A stretch of 64,000 bases of DNA, from the NCBI GenBank assembly GCA_964528095.1, contig CAZGSG010000002.1:8261-72260 (forward strand). The letters run 5' to 3'. The notes beneath the pieces were generated by a model. The model was given only the letters and a program-made list of their open reading frames with translations, was not told the DNA's origin and ran no database searches. The position numbers were made by a program, and so were the translations under genes. Source of the stretch: CAZGSG01 sp964528095 (GTDB taxonomy: Bacteria > Bacteroidota > Bacteroidia > Chitinophagales > Chitinophagaceae). Positions 17,108-25,229 of the stretch are shown piece by piece; positions within the stretch are counted from its first letter, which is position 1; every line of letters begins with the position of its first letter.

Positions 17108-17908
17108 TTATCCGGCAGATCTTAGTTCCGTAACAAATGACTCGAACGCTTTCCCCGGATCGTTATCTTTCATAAAGCTTTCACCTATCAAAAATCCTTT
17201 AAACCCGGCATCTCTTAAAGTTACAATCGTTTTTACATCTCCGATTCCACTTTCTGCAATTGCAGGTTTGGATGAAGGTATTTCCCTGATAAGATTCAAT
17301 GATATACCGGTATTCACTTCGAATGTTTTCAAATCCCGGTTATTCACGCCTACCATATCCACCTCATCACAAATATAGCCGAGCTCTTCTTCATTGTGAA
17401 TCTCTAAAAGTACCTCCAATCCGATACTTTTAGCAAAACCACCCAGCTTTTTTACTTCCTCTGTGGATAAACAGGCTGCGATCAACAAAATAATGTCTGC
17501 ACCAAATGCTTTTGCTTCCGCAATCTGCCATTCATCGATGATAAAGTCTTTTCGAAGCACAGGTATATCGGAAATTACTTTTGTCTGGATCAAATCGTCC
17601 AGATCACCACCAAAAAACTCTTCGTCTGTCAGTACAGATATCCCTGCTGCACCCTTGCTGTTATACGATACCACCACGGGCTCTACTTCCAGCGACTTTG
17701 GCTTGAACCATCCCTTGCTTGGGCTTTTTCTTTTAAATTCAGCAATAATACCAGTACTGCCTTCAGCCAGCAGACTCTGGACAAGTGAACGATTGGCTAT
17801 CTCCCAAAAAAAACCATCTTTCTTAAATCGTTCAATGCTGCTCAGCGGCTTGAACTTCGGTATCTCTTTTCTTTTTGCAGCTACATTTGTGTCTAGTATT
17901 GTACTCAT
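17108..17908 (-). CDS. trpC: Indole-3-glycerol-phosphate synthase TrpC
   Basis: TrpC decarboxylates and closes CdRP to indole-3-glycerol phosphate. The start at 17908 gives an ATGA overlap with the trpD stop, a usual arrangement for coupled translation, and a protein of 266 residues beginning MSTILDTN; an ATG two codons upstream (17914) is the alternative. The catalytic segment IIAEFKRKSPSKG lies near residues 54-66 with Glu and Lys residues, followed by ISVLTDEEFFGG near 92, VLRKDFIIDEWQ near 118, GVNNRDLKTFEV near 180 and AESGIGD near 212. All are standard. It is a monofunctional enzyme, not fused to TrpF. Confidence 0.97.
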   Translation of the reverse strand: MSTILDTNVAAKRKEIPKFKPLSSIERFKKDGFFWEIANRSLVQSLLAEGSTGIIAEFKRKSPSKGWFKPKSLEVEPVVVSYNSKGAAGISVLTDEEFFGGDLDDLIQTKVISDIPVLRKDFIIDEWQIAEAKAFGADIILLIAACLSTEEVKKLGGFAKSIGLEVLLEIHNEEELGYICDEVDMVGVNNRDLKTFEVNTGISLNLIREIPSSKPAIAESGIGDVKTIVTLRDAGFKGFLIGESFMKDNDPGKAFESFVTELRSAG

Positions 17909-18903
17909 TGCCATTCTATTAATTTTTGTAAACAGTTATTTGCGCTACCGCTTTCGAGGCTTTGCACGGCTGCGCCATATGCTTCTTCATAATTTTTATA
18001 TTTACCCGTGCAGTGCAGGGCCATAGCGGCATTCGCCAGTACAACCGCATTTTGCGACCAGCTGCCTTCCCCTTTTAATATAGAAGTAAAGATCTTTGCA
18101 GCCTCTTCCACGGTACCGCCACCATGTATATCCGTAGCATTTACCATTCGTTTTCCTAGTTGTTCAGGAGTCATTATCTTTTCCCCCTTGTTGGTAATGA
18201 CCTTTGTGTCATTGGTCAATGAAATTTCATCATATCCATCCAGGCTATGAATGATCATAAATGATTTACCGGACTGTTGCAGTAAATAATTATAAATACG
18301 TGCCATCTCCAGGTTATATACGCCAATCAATTGAAAAGCGGGGTCAGCAGGATTGACAAGCGGGCCCAGCATATTAAAGAAGGTGCGCATGGCCAGGTTT
18401 CTGCGTATCGGCCCCACGACTTTTAAAGCAGGGTGAAACATTGGAGCATGTAGAAAACATATACCAGCTTTGTCTACCTCGTTGAGTAAACGATCATTTT
18501 CATTATTGAATTTATATCCGAGCTGTTCCATTACATTTGAAGCACCACTTACAGAAGAAGCGCCATAATTTCCATGTTTTGCTACTTTCTGTCCCGTACC
18601 GGCTACTATAAAACAGCTGAGCGTAGAAATATTGAATGTATTTTTTCCATCACCTCCTGTACCCACGATATCTATCACCTCATGTTCATCCATTTTCACC
18701 TGTACGCAAAGCTCCAGCAACGCATCTCTGAATCCCTGTAACTCCTCAATAGTGATACTACGCATCAGGTAGACGGTCATGAAAGCCGTCACTTCATGTT
18801 CATTGTATACGCCCCTGCCGATATTGACCAGCACCTGTTTTGCGTCCTGTCTTGAGAGGGTCTTATGCTCAAAAAGGTATTGTAATGTCTTTTTCATTTT
18901 CAA
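17905..18903 (-). CDS. trpD: Anthranilate phosphoribosyltransferase TrpD
   Basis: TrpD joins anthranilate with PRPP to form phosphoribosylanthranilate. The 332-residue length is typical for a monofunctional enzyme. The PRPP-binding glycine loop GTGGDGKNTFNIST lies near residues 81-94, KHGNYGASSVSG near 109 is the second substrate-binding stretch, and NPADPAFQLIGVY near 192 is also conserved. The helical N-terminal domain carries the usual LSRQDAKQVL start. It overlaps trpC at its 3' end and follows trpG by about 20 bases. Confidence 0.97.
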   Translation of the reverse strand: MKMKKTLQYLFEHKTLSRQDAKQVLVNIGRGVYNEHEVTAFMTVYLMRSITIEELQGFRDALLELCVQVKMDEHEVIDIVGTGGDGKNTFNISTLSCFIVAGTGQKVAKHGNYGASSVSGASNVMEQLGYKFNNENDRLLNEVDKAGICFLHAPMFHPALKVVGPIRRNLAMRTFFNMLGPLVNPADPAFQLIGVYNLEMARIYNYLLQQSGKSFMIIHSLDGYDEISLTNDTKVITNKGEKIMTPEQLGKRMVNATDIHGGGTVEEAAKIFTSILKGEGSWSQNAVVLANAAMALHCTGKYKNYEEAYGAAVQSLESGSANNCLQKLIEWQ

Positions 18904-18923
18904 TTTTGTAACTACTCTTACTA

Positions 18924-19505
18924 TCAGTTTTTCAACCAGTTTCTTAAAATGTCTTCTCCCAGGGGAGTCAGTACACTTTCGGGGTGGAACTGAACACCCT
19001 GCACATCATACTTGGTATGTTGCAATGCCATTATATACCCATTCTCATCCCGGGCAGTGATCTCCAATTCATCTGGAAATCCCTCTTCCGCTATGATCCA
19101 GCTATGATACCGGCCTACTTCAAATACCGTTGGTAACCCGGCAAATAAAGATTTTATGGTTTTTGTCTTCTCGCTTTTGATCACTACGGGAGTGGCTACA
19201 CCGTGATATACTGTAGATAGATTAATCAGTTTACCGCCGAATGCTTCTCCAATTGCCTGGTGTCCCAGACAAACGCCCAATATAGATTTGGAAGAAGCAT
19301 ATTCTTTTATCAACTGCAATAACAACCCTGCCTCTTCCGGTATACCAGGACCCGGAGACAATATGATCTTATCGTATTCCTTTACTTTTTCCAACGGAAT
19401 TCTATCATTCCGATGCACTTCCACCTTATCATGCAATATCTTTTCTACCAGGTGCACCAGGTTGTAAGTAAACGAATCGTAATTATCAAAAACTAATACT
19501 TTCAC
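18924..19505 (-). CDS. trpG: Anthranilate synthase glutamine amidotransferase subunit TrpG
   Basis: TrpG releases ammonia from glutamine for TrpE. It is a class I amidotransferase of 193 residues. The catalytic triad is Cys79 in LGVCLGHQA with His174 and Glu176 in VQFHPES. The start MKVLVFDNYDSFTYNLV and the loop ILSPGPGIPEEAG near 48 are diagnostic. In some bacteria the same subunit also serves PabB in folate synthesis, and no separate pabA is visible here. It sits 14 bases after trpE and directly before trpD. Confidence 0.96.
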   Translation of the reverse strand: MKVLVFDNYDSFTYNLVHLVEKILHDKVEVHRNDRIPLEKVKEYDKIILSPGPGIPEEAGLLLQLIKEYASSKSILGVCLGHQAIGEAFGGKLINLSTVYHGVATPVVIKSEKTKTIKSLFAGLPTVFEVGRYHSWIIAEEGFPDELEITARDENGYIMALQHTKYDVQGVQFHPESVLTPLGEDILRNWLKN

Positions 19506-19519
19506 TTTTAACTATTGAT

Positions 19520-20944
19520 TTATTGTGTTATTTCTTCCGCAAGCACAATCGCTTTTTTCAATGCGCCCAGTTTATTATTCACTTCCTGCAATTCGTTTTC
19601 AGGTATTGACGCTGCCACTACCCCAGCCCCGGCCTGGTAGGTCAATGTATTGTTGCGACTCAGGAATGTCCTGATCATGATGGCATGATTAAAACTGCCG
19701 TCAAAGCCAACAAAGCCAATTGCTCCGCCATAATAACTTCTTGCCGTAGGTTCGTTTGCATTGATCAGCTGCATGGCTTTGAACTTTGGGGCACCGCTTA
19801 ATGTACCAGCCGGAAATGTTTTAGCCATCAATTCAAACGGATTCGTGTTTTCTCTTACTCTTCCCGTAACCTCGCTTACAAGATGAATCACGTGTGAGTA
19901 GTATTGAACCTGTTTGTAATGCGCTACCACTACATCATCACATAACCTGCTCAGGTCATTCCGCGCAAGGTCAACCAGCATTACATGTTCGGCATTCTCC
20001 TTGGCATCTTTTAATAAACGTTCGGTTTCGCGCTGATCTGTTTCATCATCTCCGGTGCGACGGAACGTACCTGCAATTGGATGTACCACCGCCTTATTAT
20101 TATCAATGATCAGTTGTGCTTCGGGTGATGAGCCCATTAGTTTATAATCGCCATAATCAAAGAAAAATAAATACGGAGAAGGATTCACGCTACGTAATGC
20201 CCTGTACACATTAAATTCATCGCCGGTAAATCCCTGCTCGAACCGCCTGCTTAATACGATCTGGAATACATCTCCGCGCAAACAACTCTCGATTCCTTTT
20301 TTTACGATCACCTTATACTCTTCGTCAGACAAATTCGAGCTCTCCTCTCCTGCAGACCTGAAAGGATAGACGGGCACATCTTTGCCCCTGATCAATGATT
20401 CGAGCAAGGGAAGATCGGCCTCTACGCCTGCTACTTTATTTTCACAAATGAACAGTTCATCTTTAAAATGATTGAATACGATTACGTACTGGTACAGGCG
20501 GTACCGCATTAGCGGAATAGAAGGCTCCGCATCAGCATGATGCATGTTAAAACTGATGGATTCAAAAAACTGTACCGCATCAAAACTGGTATATCCAAAA
20601 AGCCCCTGCGCAAACTTTGCTTCTTTTGTTGTGGCTTTTGCGATCTCAAAGCGATGCATAAAATCCCATAACAAAGGAGCAACTTCATTCCTGTTATTCA
20701 ACACTATCTTTTCCGCTTTTTGTGCCGGAAGTTTATACTCTACATTTTCAGCCGAGTTGATCTCTATGCCGCCAATCGCGTTGATACAGATAAACGAATA
20801 ACTGTTCTCGGCGGCATGAAAATCGGTACTTTCCAGTAAGATCGTATCCCGGTAGCGGTCACGAAGACGCAAATAGATTCCGACCGGAGTATATACATCT
20901 GCCAGTAATCTTTTGACCGATGTATTTATTTCTATTTTTTTCAT
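19520..20944 (-). CDS. trpE: Anthranilate synthase component I TrpE
   Basis: TrpE makes anthranilate from chorismate and ammonia, the committed step. The 474-residue protein has the TrpE-specific LLES element at residues 36-39, which in characterised enzymes forms part of the tryptophan feedback site, so allosteric inhibition is likely kept. The chorismate-binding core is standard: DVFQIVLSRRFEQ near 230, YKLMGSSPEAQL near 270, HPIAGTFRRTGDDE near 291, LVDLARNDLSR near 327, TFPAGTLSGAPKFKAMQLI near 385 and QAGAGVVAASIPENE near 443. It is the first structural gene of the operon, downstream of the leader peptide and attenuator. Confidence 0.98.
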   Translation of the reverse strand: MKKIEINTSVKRLLADVYTPVGIYLRLRDRYRDTILLESTDFHAAENSYSFICINAIGGIEINSAENVEYKLPAQKAEKIVLNNRNEVAPLLWDFMHRFEIAKATTKEAKFAQGLFGYTSFDAVQFFESISFNMHHADAEPSIPLMRYRLYQYVIVFNHFKDELFICENKVAGVEADLPLLESLIRGKDVPVYPFRSAGEESSNLSDEEYKVIVKKGIESCLRGDVFQIVLSRRFEQGFTGDEFNVYRALRSVNPSPYLFFFDYGDYKLMGSSPEAQLIIDNNKAVVHPIAGTFRRTGDDETDQRETERLLKDAKENAEHVMLVDLARNDLSRLCDDVVVAHYKQVQYYSHVIHLVSEVTGRVRENTNPFELMAKTFPAGTLSGAPKFKAMQLINANEPTARSYYGGAIGFVGFDGSFNHAIMIRTFLSRNNTLTYQAGAGVVAASIPENELQEVNNKLGALKKAIVLAEEITQ

Positions 20945-21012
20945 AATAATCTCTCCATCTTCTTTTAAACTTCGCCACCCGTGCAGCGAATAATTTTAAG
21001 CCTTCCCCGAAC

Positions 21013-21040
21013 AAAAAAAGCCCCGAAAAACTTCGGGGCT
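21013..21040 (-). terminator. Attenuator terminator of the trp operon
   Basis: On the minus strand, AGCCCCGAA (21040-21032) pairs with TTCGGGGCT (21027-21019) across a four-base loop, followed by a seven-base U run (21019-21013). It lies between the leader peptide gene and trpE. The segment TCGGGGTT at 21082-21075 can instead pair with AGCCCCGA (21040-21033), which would dissolve this hairpin. Confidence 0.92.
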
Positions 21041-21069
21041 CTGACTACCTTATTAATAAAGTAATGACA

Positions 21070-21132
21070 TTACAAACCCCGATCAGCGTTTGTTTGCCAC
21101 CACCATTGAATATTTACTATTTGTTTTTTCAT
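21070..21132 (-). CDS. trpL: trp operon leader peptide with three consecutive Trp codons
   Basis: A 20-codon frame reads MKKQIVNIQ, then Trp-Trp-Trp, then QTNADRGL and a TAA stop at 21072-21070. The TGG codons occupy 21105-21097. Three adjacent Trp codons in such a short frame directly ahead of a terminator and trpE are the hallmark of ribosome-mediated attenuation. The antiterminator segment (21082-21075) overlaps the last codons before the stop. When charged tRNA-Trp is short, the ribosome would stall upstream and leave that segment free; at high tryptophan the terminating ribosome would cover it and the terminator would form. It starts only seven bases after the -7 promoter box, so its mRNA may be nearly leaderless. 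Confidence 0.92.
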   Translation of the reverse strand: MKKQIVNIQWWWQTNADRGL

Positions 21133-21139
21133 TCCGGTG

Positions 21140-21170
21140 CAAATATGGAAGCAAAAAGCCAATTAGTCAA
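21140..21170 (-). promoter_or_regulatory. Promoter of the trp operon
   Basis: On the minus strand TTG at 21170-21168 is followed after 20 bases by CATATTTG at 21147-21140, one mismatch from the Bacteroidota -7 consensus TAnnTTTG and at normal spacing. The leader-peptide ATG begins at 21132, so the expected 5' end lies just a few bases before it. Confidence 0.7.
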
Positions 21171-21206
21171 ATTTTTTTTATAAAAAAAAGAGGTTTTAGG
21201 AATCTC

Positions 21207-21500
21207 TTACAAAACAGCATATGAGCAAATTCCGTTTTGGGCTGCTGCTTCGTTAGCCCTTACTATTGACGGCCTGCGCTCCTTCAAAAAAGGCAGGTCG
21301 CAATGGTTGGTGGCAATATTAAGGATGGCGCATTTAACAAAAGGGAATTTTTGAATGCCCTGCCTGGCCCTGGTGGTGAAGACCTTAGCTACACCCGGCT
21401 GGAAAGCTGCTGCGCCTTCCATTCGCCGAATGGATTTATGGGAGAAGGATTGCTGGGACCGGTATGAAATAAAAACAGCCGGTGCGGAAAAACCTGTCAT
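21207..21500 (-). CDS. Doubtful 97-residue open frame upstream of the trp promoter
   Basis: This open frame lies between the trp promoter and the divergent hydrolase gene. The translated product has no signal peptide, no membrane segment and no motif I can assign; it contains three Cys, two in CAILNIATNHC, and is rich in Ala, Ser and Arg. An ATG start is present. Its codon choice does not clearly favour coding, and if it is not a gene the whole stretch 21171-21577 is non-coding. I list it only so that the region is accounted for. Confidence 0.25.
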   Translation of the reverse strand: MTGFSAPAVFISYRSQQSFSHKSIRRMEGAAAFQPGVAKVFTTRARQGIQKFPFVKCAILNIATNHCDLPFLKERRPSIVRANEAAAQNGICSYAVL

Positions 21501-21540
21501 TATATTTATAATATGTATGACAAATCTGAGCTAAAAGCGC

Positions 21541-21559
21541 CTAAAGGATTTACCTTTAG
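21541..21559. repeat. Short perfect palindrome ahead of the hydrolase-acetyltransferase gene
   Basis: CTAAAGG (21541-21547) and CCTTTAG (21553-21559) form a 7-bp inverted repeat with a 5-base spacer, ending 18 bases before the start codon at 21578. It could be an operator or a hairpin in the 5' untranslated region. Confidence 0.35.
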
Positions 21560-21577
21560 AACGCAGACACAACTTTA

Positions 21578-22393
21578 ATGAATCCAACCATCTTTACGGT
21601 ACCCGGGCTTTACAATTCCGGCCCCCAGCACTGGCAAACACATTGGGAGAAAAAGTATGGCTTTACGCGTATCAACCAGCAAGACTGGGAAACACCTGTG
21701 TGCGCCGACTGGATTGCGTCTATTGACAATGCTCTATTAAATTTGCCCGCCAATGAAGTGGTGCTGATTGGCCATAGCCTTGCCTGCTCCACTATAGTTA
21801 GATGGGCTGAAAAAAATAAGCGTGTGATTGGAGCAGCGCTCCTGGTAGCTCCCAGTGATGTGGAAGCAGCGTCCTATCCACCTGGTACTACTGGCTTTTC
21901 ACCAATGCCCTCTTTTAGATTACCTTTCCCATCGATTGTCATAACAAGTTCAGATGACGAATATGTAAGTTTGGAAAGAGCGGCTTTTTTTGCGGACAAT
22001 TGGGGAAGCGAACTTGTAATAGCCGGGGCATTGGGCCATATCAATTCCTCTTCTAATCTCGGTGACTGGCCTTTTGGCATTAAAGAATTAGAAAAATTAG
22101 TTCAACCTTATATGCTTATTCAACATAAAAAAATCGGCACCAAAGGCCTGTTCTTTGTAGAACAGGATGGGAATATCCTGGCAGAAATGACTTATACAAT
22201 GCCTGCTGAAAATAAAATGATCATCGACCATACAGAGGTAAGTGATGAGTTGCGTGGTAAAAACATTGGTTACCAACTCGTACATACAGCTGTTGAGTAT
22301 GCACGTACCCACCAGATTAAAATAATTCCTTTATGCCCGTTTGCAAACTCCGTGTTTAAGAAAAAACCGGAATTCAGCGATGTGCTTAATTGA
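21578..22393 (+). CDS. RBBP9/YdeN-type serine hydrolase fused to a small GNAT-like acetyltransferase domain
   Basis: Residues 1-175 form an alpha/beta hydrolase of the RBBP9/YdeN type, with the typical start FTVPGLYNSGPQHWQ, the nucleophile elbow GHSLACS (Ser near 67), SSDDEYV with the acid Asp near 126, and GHINSSSNLGDWP with the His near 151. Residues 185-271 match the minimal N-acetyltransferase family (YjdJ-like): GNILAEMTYTM, IDHTEVSDELRGKNIGYQLV with the acetyl-CoA binding R-G-K-N-I-G, and IIPLCPFANSVFKKKPEF. Both halves are normally separate proteins of about 180 and 95 residues. The fusion suggests related small-molecule or protein modification, but no substrate is known for either half. 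Confidence 0.85.
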   Translation: MNPTIFTVPGLYNSGPQHWQTHWEKKYGFTRINQQDWETPVCADWIASIDNALLNLPANEVVLIGHSLACSTIVRWAEKNKRVIGAALLVAPSDVEAASYPPGTTGFSPMPSFRLPFPSIVITSSDDEYVSLERAAFFADNWGSELVIAGALGHINSSSNLGDWPFGIKELEKLVQPYMLIQHKKIGTKGLFFVEQDGNILAEMTYTMPAENKMIIDHTEVSDELRGKNIGYQLVHTAVEYARTHQIKIIPLCPFANSVFKKKPEFSDVLN

Positions 22394-22424
22394 TCAAATC
22401 GTTAATCCTCTTTCAAATTCAACC

Positions 22425-22496
22425 ATCAAAATTCAAAACCGGAGTTACTTCACCACTACGGAGGCCATTTTTGCATTTTGACTTTTTAATTTTGAT
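22425..22496. repeat. Dispersed palindromic repeat, copy 2 (one arm intact)
   Basis: Bases 22469-22493 (containing GCATTTTGACTTTTTAATT) are identical over 25 positions to 11412-11436. The left arm is eroded and keeps only ATCAAAATTCAAAA at 22425-22438. It lies in the gap between the hydrolase fusion gene and the S9 peptidase gene. Confidence 0.75.
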
Positions 22497-22586
22497 TTGT
22501 TATATCTTCGGACACCTTGTACAGCAGGCTAATACTATCATAGCCCGCAACCGTTCCTCAACAATCACATATACAAACTCAAGACA

Positions 22587-25025
22587 ATGAAACAGACATT
22601 ATTGATCACGCTTTTATTTGTATGCCGCGTTGGCATGACGCAGGATGCGGCTTATACAACGCCACCAAAAGACATTGCCGATATGCTACTGGCCAAACCT
22701 ACTCCCAATGTCAGTATTGATGACAAAGGAGAATGGATGTTGTTTACTGAAAGCAATAGTTATCCTTCCGTGGAAGAGCTGGCAAGACCCGAATTAAAAA
22801 TAGCGGGGCTGCGTATCAATCCGGCAAATTTTGCTCCCAGCCGCCAGACATTTATCAATAATCTTTACCTGAAAAATATCAACTCGGGTAAAGAATATAA
22901 GATTTCCGGTCTGCCCTCGCCATTATACGCCGGTAGTATCAGTTGGAGTCCGGGTGAAAAAAAGATCGGCTTCACGCACACTACCAGTAACCGGGTAGAT
23001 CTGTATGTTATCGATATTGCTACACAAAAAGCAACAAAAATAAACAAGCAGGCCTTGAATGTTGTAGCCGGAGGATATCAATGGTATGACGACAATACGT
23101 TGCTATACCGTACCGCGATAAACTTACCTGGCGCCGCACCGCCCAAACCCCTGATGCCGAAAGGACCAACAACCCAGGAAAATTATGGCAAAGCCTCACC
23201 GCGCCCTACTTATCAGGATATGATCAAGAGCCCCTATGACGAGCAATTATTTGAATTCTTTGCCACATCGCAATTGGTAAAAAATGTAAATGGCACAGAA
23301 ACAAAGATCAGTCAACCCGCTATCTACAGCAGTATTGCCATTTCGCCTGATAAAAAATATATGCTGATCCGAACCCTGAAGAAACCTTTTTCTTATATCG
23401 TGCCTGTATTCGGGTTCCCCGCAACCGTATCCATCACTGACATGAGTGGCAAACTGGTCAAACAACTGGCGGATCTTCCATCGGCAGAGACAGCACCAAG
23501 CGGCAACGACAATGTGCAGGACGTATCGCGCGGGTTTGAATGGAGAGATGATGAAGCGGCGACAATAGTATGGTGTCAGCCGCTGGATAGCGGATTGATA
23601 AAAAAGCAGGTGGACTATCATGATGCCGTATATGCATTGAATGCCCCTTTTAATGGACAGGCTGTGCAACTATTCAAAACAAAAATGCGCTATCGCGGTA
23701 CTACCTGGGGTGATAAAAACCTGGCTATCGTATCGGAAGGATTGACGGGCAAACAAGTCACGCAACTCGACCGTTATAATACCGTGACAGGCGATCTGGA
23801 AAAACTAATGACCCGCAATACGACCGACGCATACGCTAACCCGGGTTTCCCTGTTACCACGCAAAATCAATATGGAAAAGATGTATTGCTCGTGACCGAT
23901 AATGGAAATAAGATCTTGTTCAACAATTTTACTGGTAGCTCCCCAAAAGGAGATCTTCCTTTCCTGTTGTCCTATGATATCCATACCAAAAAAGCAGATA
24001 CGATCTGGAGATGCCAGGAAGGTTATTTTGAAACAGTTGTGAAAATAATCGATCCCGCCAAACTGACGTTGATCACAAGAAAAGAAAGTGAGAAAGAGAT
24101 GCCTAACTACTGGTTAAAGAATTTGAAACTTCGCATAGCTGACAGGCAACTCACTACTTTCAAAAATCCTTACCCGCAACTGGATGGCGTAAGCAAAGAA
24201 AAGATCAAATACAAAAGAGCGGATGGCGTTGATCTGACCGGGGATCTCTATTTACCCAAAGGCTATGATGCAAAGCGGGATGGTCCTTTACCGGTATTCA
24301 TCTGGGCTTATCCTGCCGAATATAATTCCGCCGCCGATGCCGCACAGATCCGGGGGAGTGAACATAAATTTACTTTGCTGAACTGGGGTTCTCCCGTATT
24401 TTATGTAACACAAGGATATGCCGTATTAAATAATGCGGAAATGCCCATCGTTGCCACTGATAAAGACAAAAAGCCCAATGACAATTTTGTTGACCAGTTA
24501 AAAATGAACGCGGAAGCCGCCATTAATAAGCTGAGCGATATGGGTGTAGGTGATAGAAACCGGATGGCAGTAGGTGGACATAGTTACGGGGCATTTATGA
24601 CTGCAAACCTGCTGGCACATACCAACCTGTTCAAGGGGGGTATAGCAAGAAGCGGCGCTTACAACCGCTCACTCACTCCTTTTGGATTCCAGAATGAAGA
24701 TCGCACCTACTGGCAGGCCCCTGAGTTGTACAATGCCATGAGCCCTTTCAGTAATGCAGACAAGATAAAGACGCCATTGCTGCTGATCCATGGCGATGCG
24801 GATAACAATACGGGCACTTACCCTATTCAGAGTGAGCGTATGTTTAATGCTATCAAAGGACTGGGTGGCACTGTGAAATATGTAAGCCTTCCTTATGAGA
24901 GTCATGGGTACGCAGGGCGTGAAAATATCCTGCACATGCTGAATGAACAATTTGCATGGCTGGAAAAATATGTAAAGAATGCTCCGAAGGAAAATCAGAA
25001 AAAACAGGAGTCAAAAGCTTTTTAA
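22587..25025 (+). CDS. Secreted S9 family prolyl-oligopeptidase-like peptidase
   Basis: The 812-residue protein has a signal peptide (to about residue 19), a long beta-propeller-like region (about 40-540) and a C-terminal alpha/beta hydrolase domain of the S9 peptidases. The nucleophile elbow is GGHSYGAFM with Ser near 664; the acid lies in LLIHGDADNNTG near 740 and the His in YESHGYAGREN near 772. The arrangement resembles glutamyl-endopeptidase-like S9 enzymes, including the plant chloroplast CGEP group, which cleave short peptides. It is expected to act in the periplasm on peptides for nutrition or turnover. A terminator follows about 20 bases after the stop, so it is likely a single-gene transcript. 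Confidence 0.92.
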   Translation: MKQTLLITLLFVCRVGMTQDAAYTTPPKDIADMLLAKPTPNVSIDDKGEWMLFTESNSYPSVEELARPELKIAGLRINPANFAPSRQTFINNLYLKNINSGKEYKISGLPSPLYAGSISWSPGEKKIGFTHTTSNRVDLYVIDIATQKATKINKQALNVVAGGYQWYDDNTLLYRTAINLPGAAPPKPLMPKGPTTQENYGKASPRPTYQDMIKSPYDEQLFEFFATSQLVKNVNGTETKISQPAIYSSIAISPDKKYMLIRTLKKPFSYIVPVFGFPATVSITDMSGKLVKQLADLPSAETAPSGNDNVQDVSRGFEWRDDEAATIVWCQPLDSGLIKKQVDYHDAVYALNAPFNGQAVQLFKTKMRYRGTTWGDKNLAIVSEGLTGKQVTQLDRYNTVTGDLEKLMTRNTTDAYANPGFPVTTQNQYGKDVLLVTDNGNKILFNNFTGSSPKGDLPFLLSYDIHTKKADTIWRCQEGYFETVVKIIDPAKLTLITRKESEKEMPNYWLKNLKLRIADRQLTTFKNPYPQLDGVSKEKIKYKRADGVDLTGDLYLPKGYDAKRDGPLPVFIWAYPAEYNSAADAAQIRGSEHKFTLLNWGSPVFYVTQGYAVLNNAEMPIVATDKDKKPNDNFVDQLKMNAEAAINKLSDMGVGDRNRMAVGGHSYGAFMTANLLAHTNLFKGGIARSGAYNRSLTPFGFQNEDRTYWQAPELYNAMSPFSNADKIKTPLLLIHGDADNNTGTYPIQSERMFNAIKGLGGTVKYVSLPYESHGYAGRENILHMLNEQFAWLEKYVKNAPKENQKKQESKAF

Positions 25026-25045
25026 AACAAACAAGCCCGTTTACA

Positions 25046-25072
25046 AAGCCGTGCCTATGGTGCGGCTTTTTT
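25046..25072 (+). terminator. Intrinsic terminator after the S9 peptidase gene
   Basis: AAGCCG (25046-25052 region) pairs with CGGCTT (25063-25068 region), with GU and GC pairs closing a CTATG loop, followed by a T run to 25072. It sits some 20 bases after the stop codon. Confidence 0.85.
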
Positions 25073-25136
25073 ATTTAATTCCTTCACAAACGCGGCCCTT
25101 TCTTAAACAGGTATTTTTCATGATGACAATAATGCG

Positions 25137-25163
25137 TTGAAAAAAATATTCCGTTTAACTTTG
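25137..25163 (+). promoter_or_regulatory. Promoter of the nudK gene
   Basis: TTG at 25137-25139 and a perfect TAnnTTTG box, TAACTTTG, at 25156-25163 are 16 bases apart, slightly shorter than usual. The start codon of nudK lies 67 bases downstream of the box. Confidence 0.6.
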
Positions 25164-25229
25164 CCTCAACAAATAATACCTGATCTTGCCATTCGTATCC
25201 ATCATTAAACAAATCCATTAAAACCCCTT

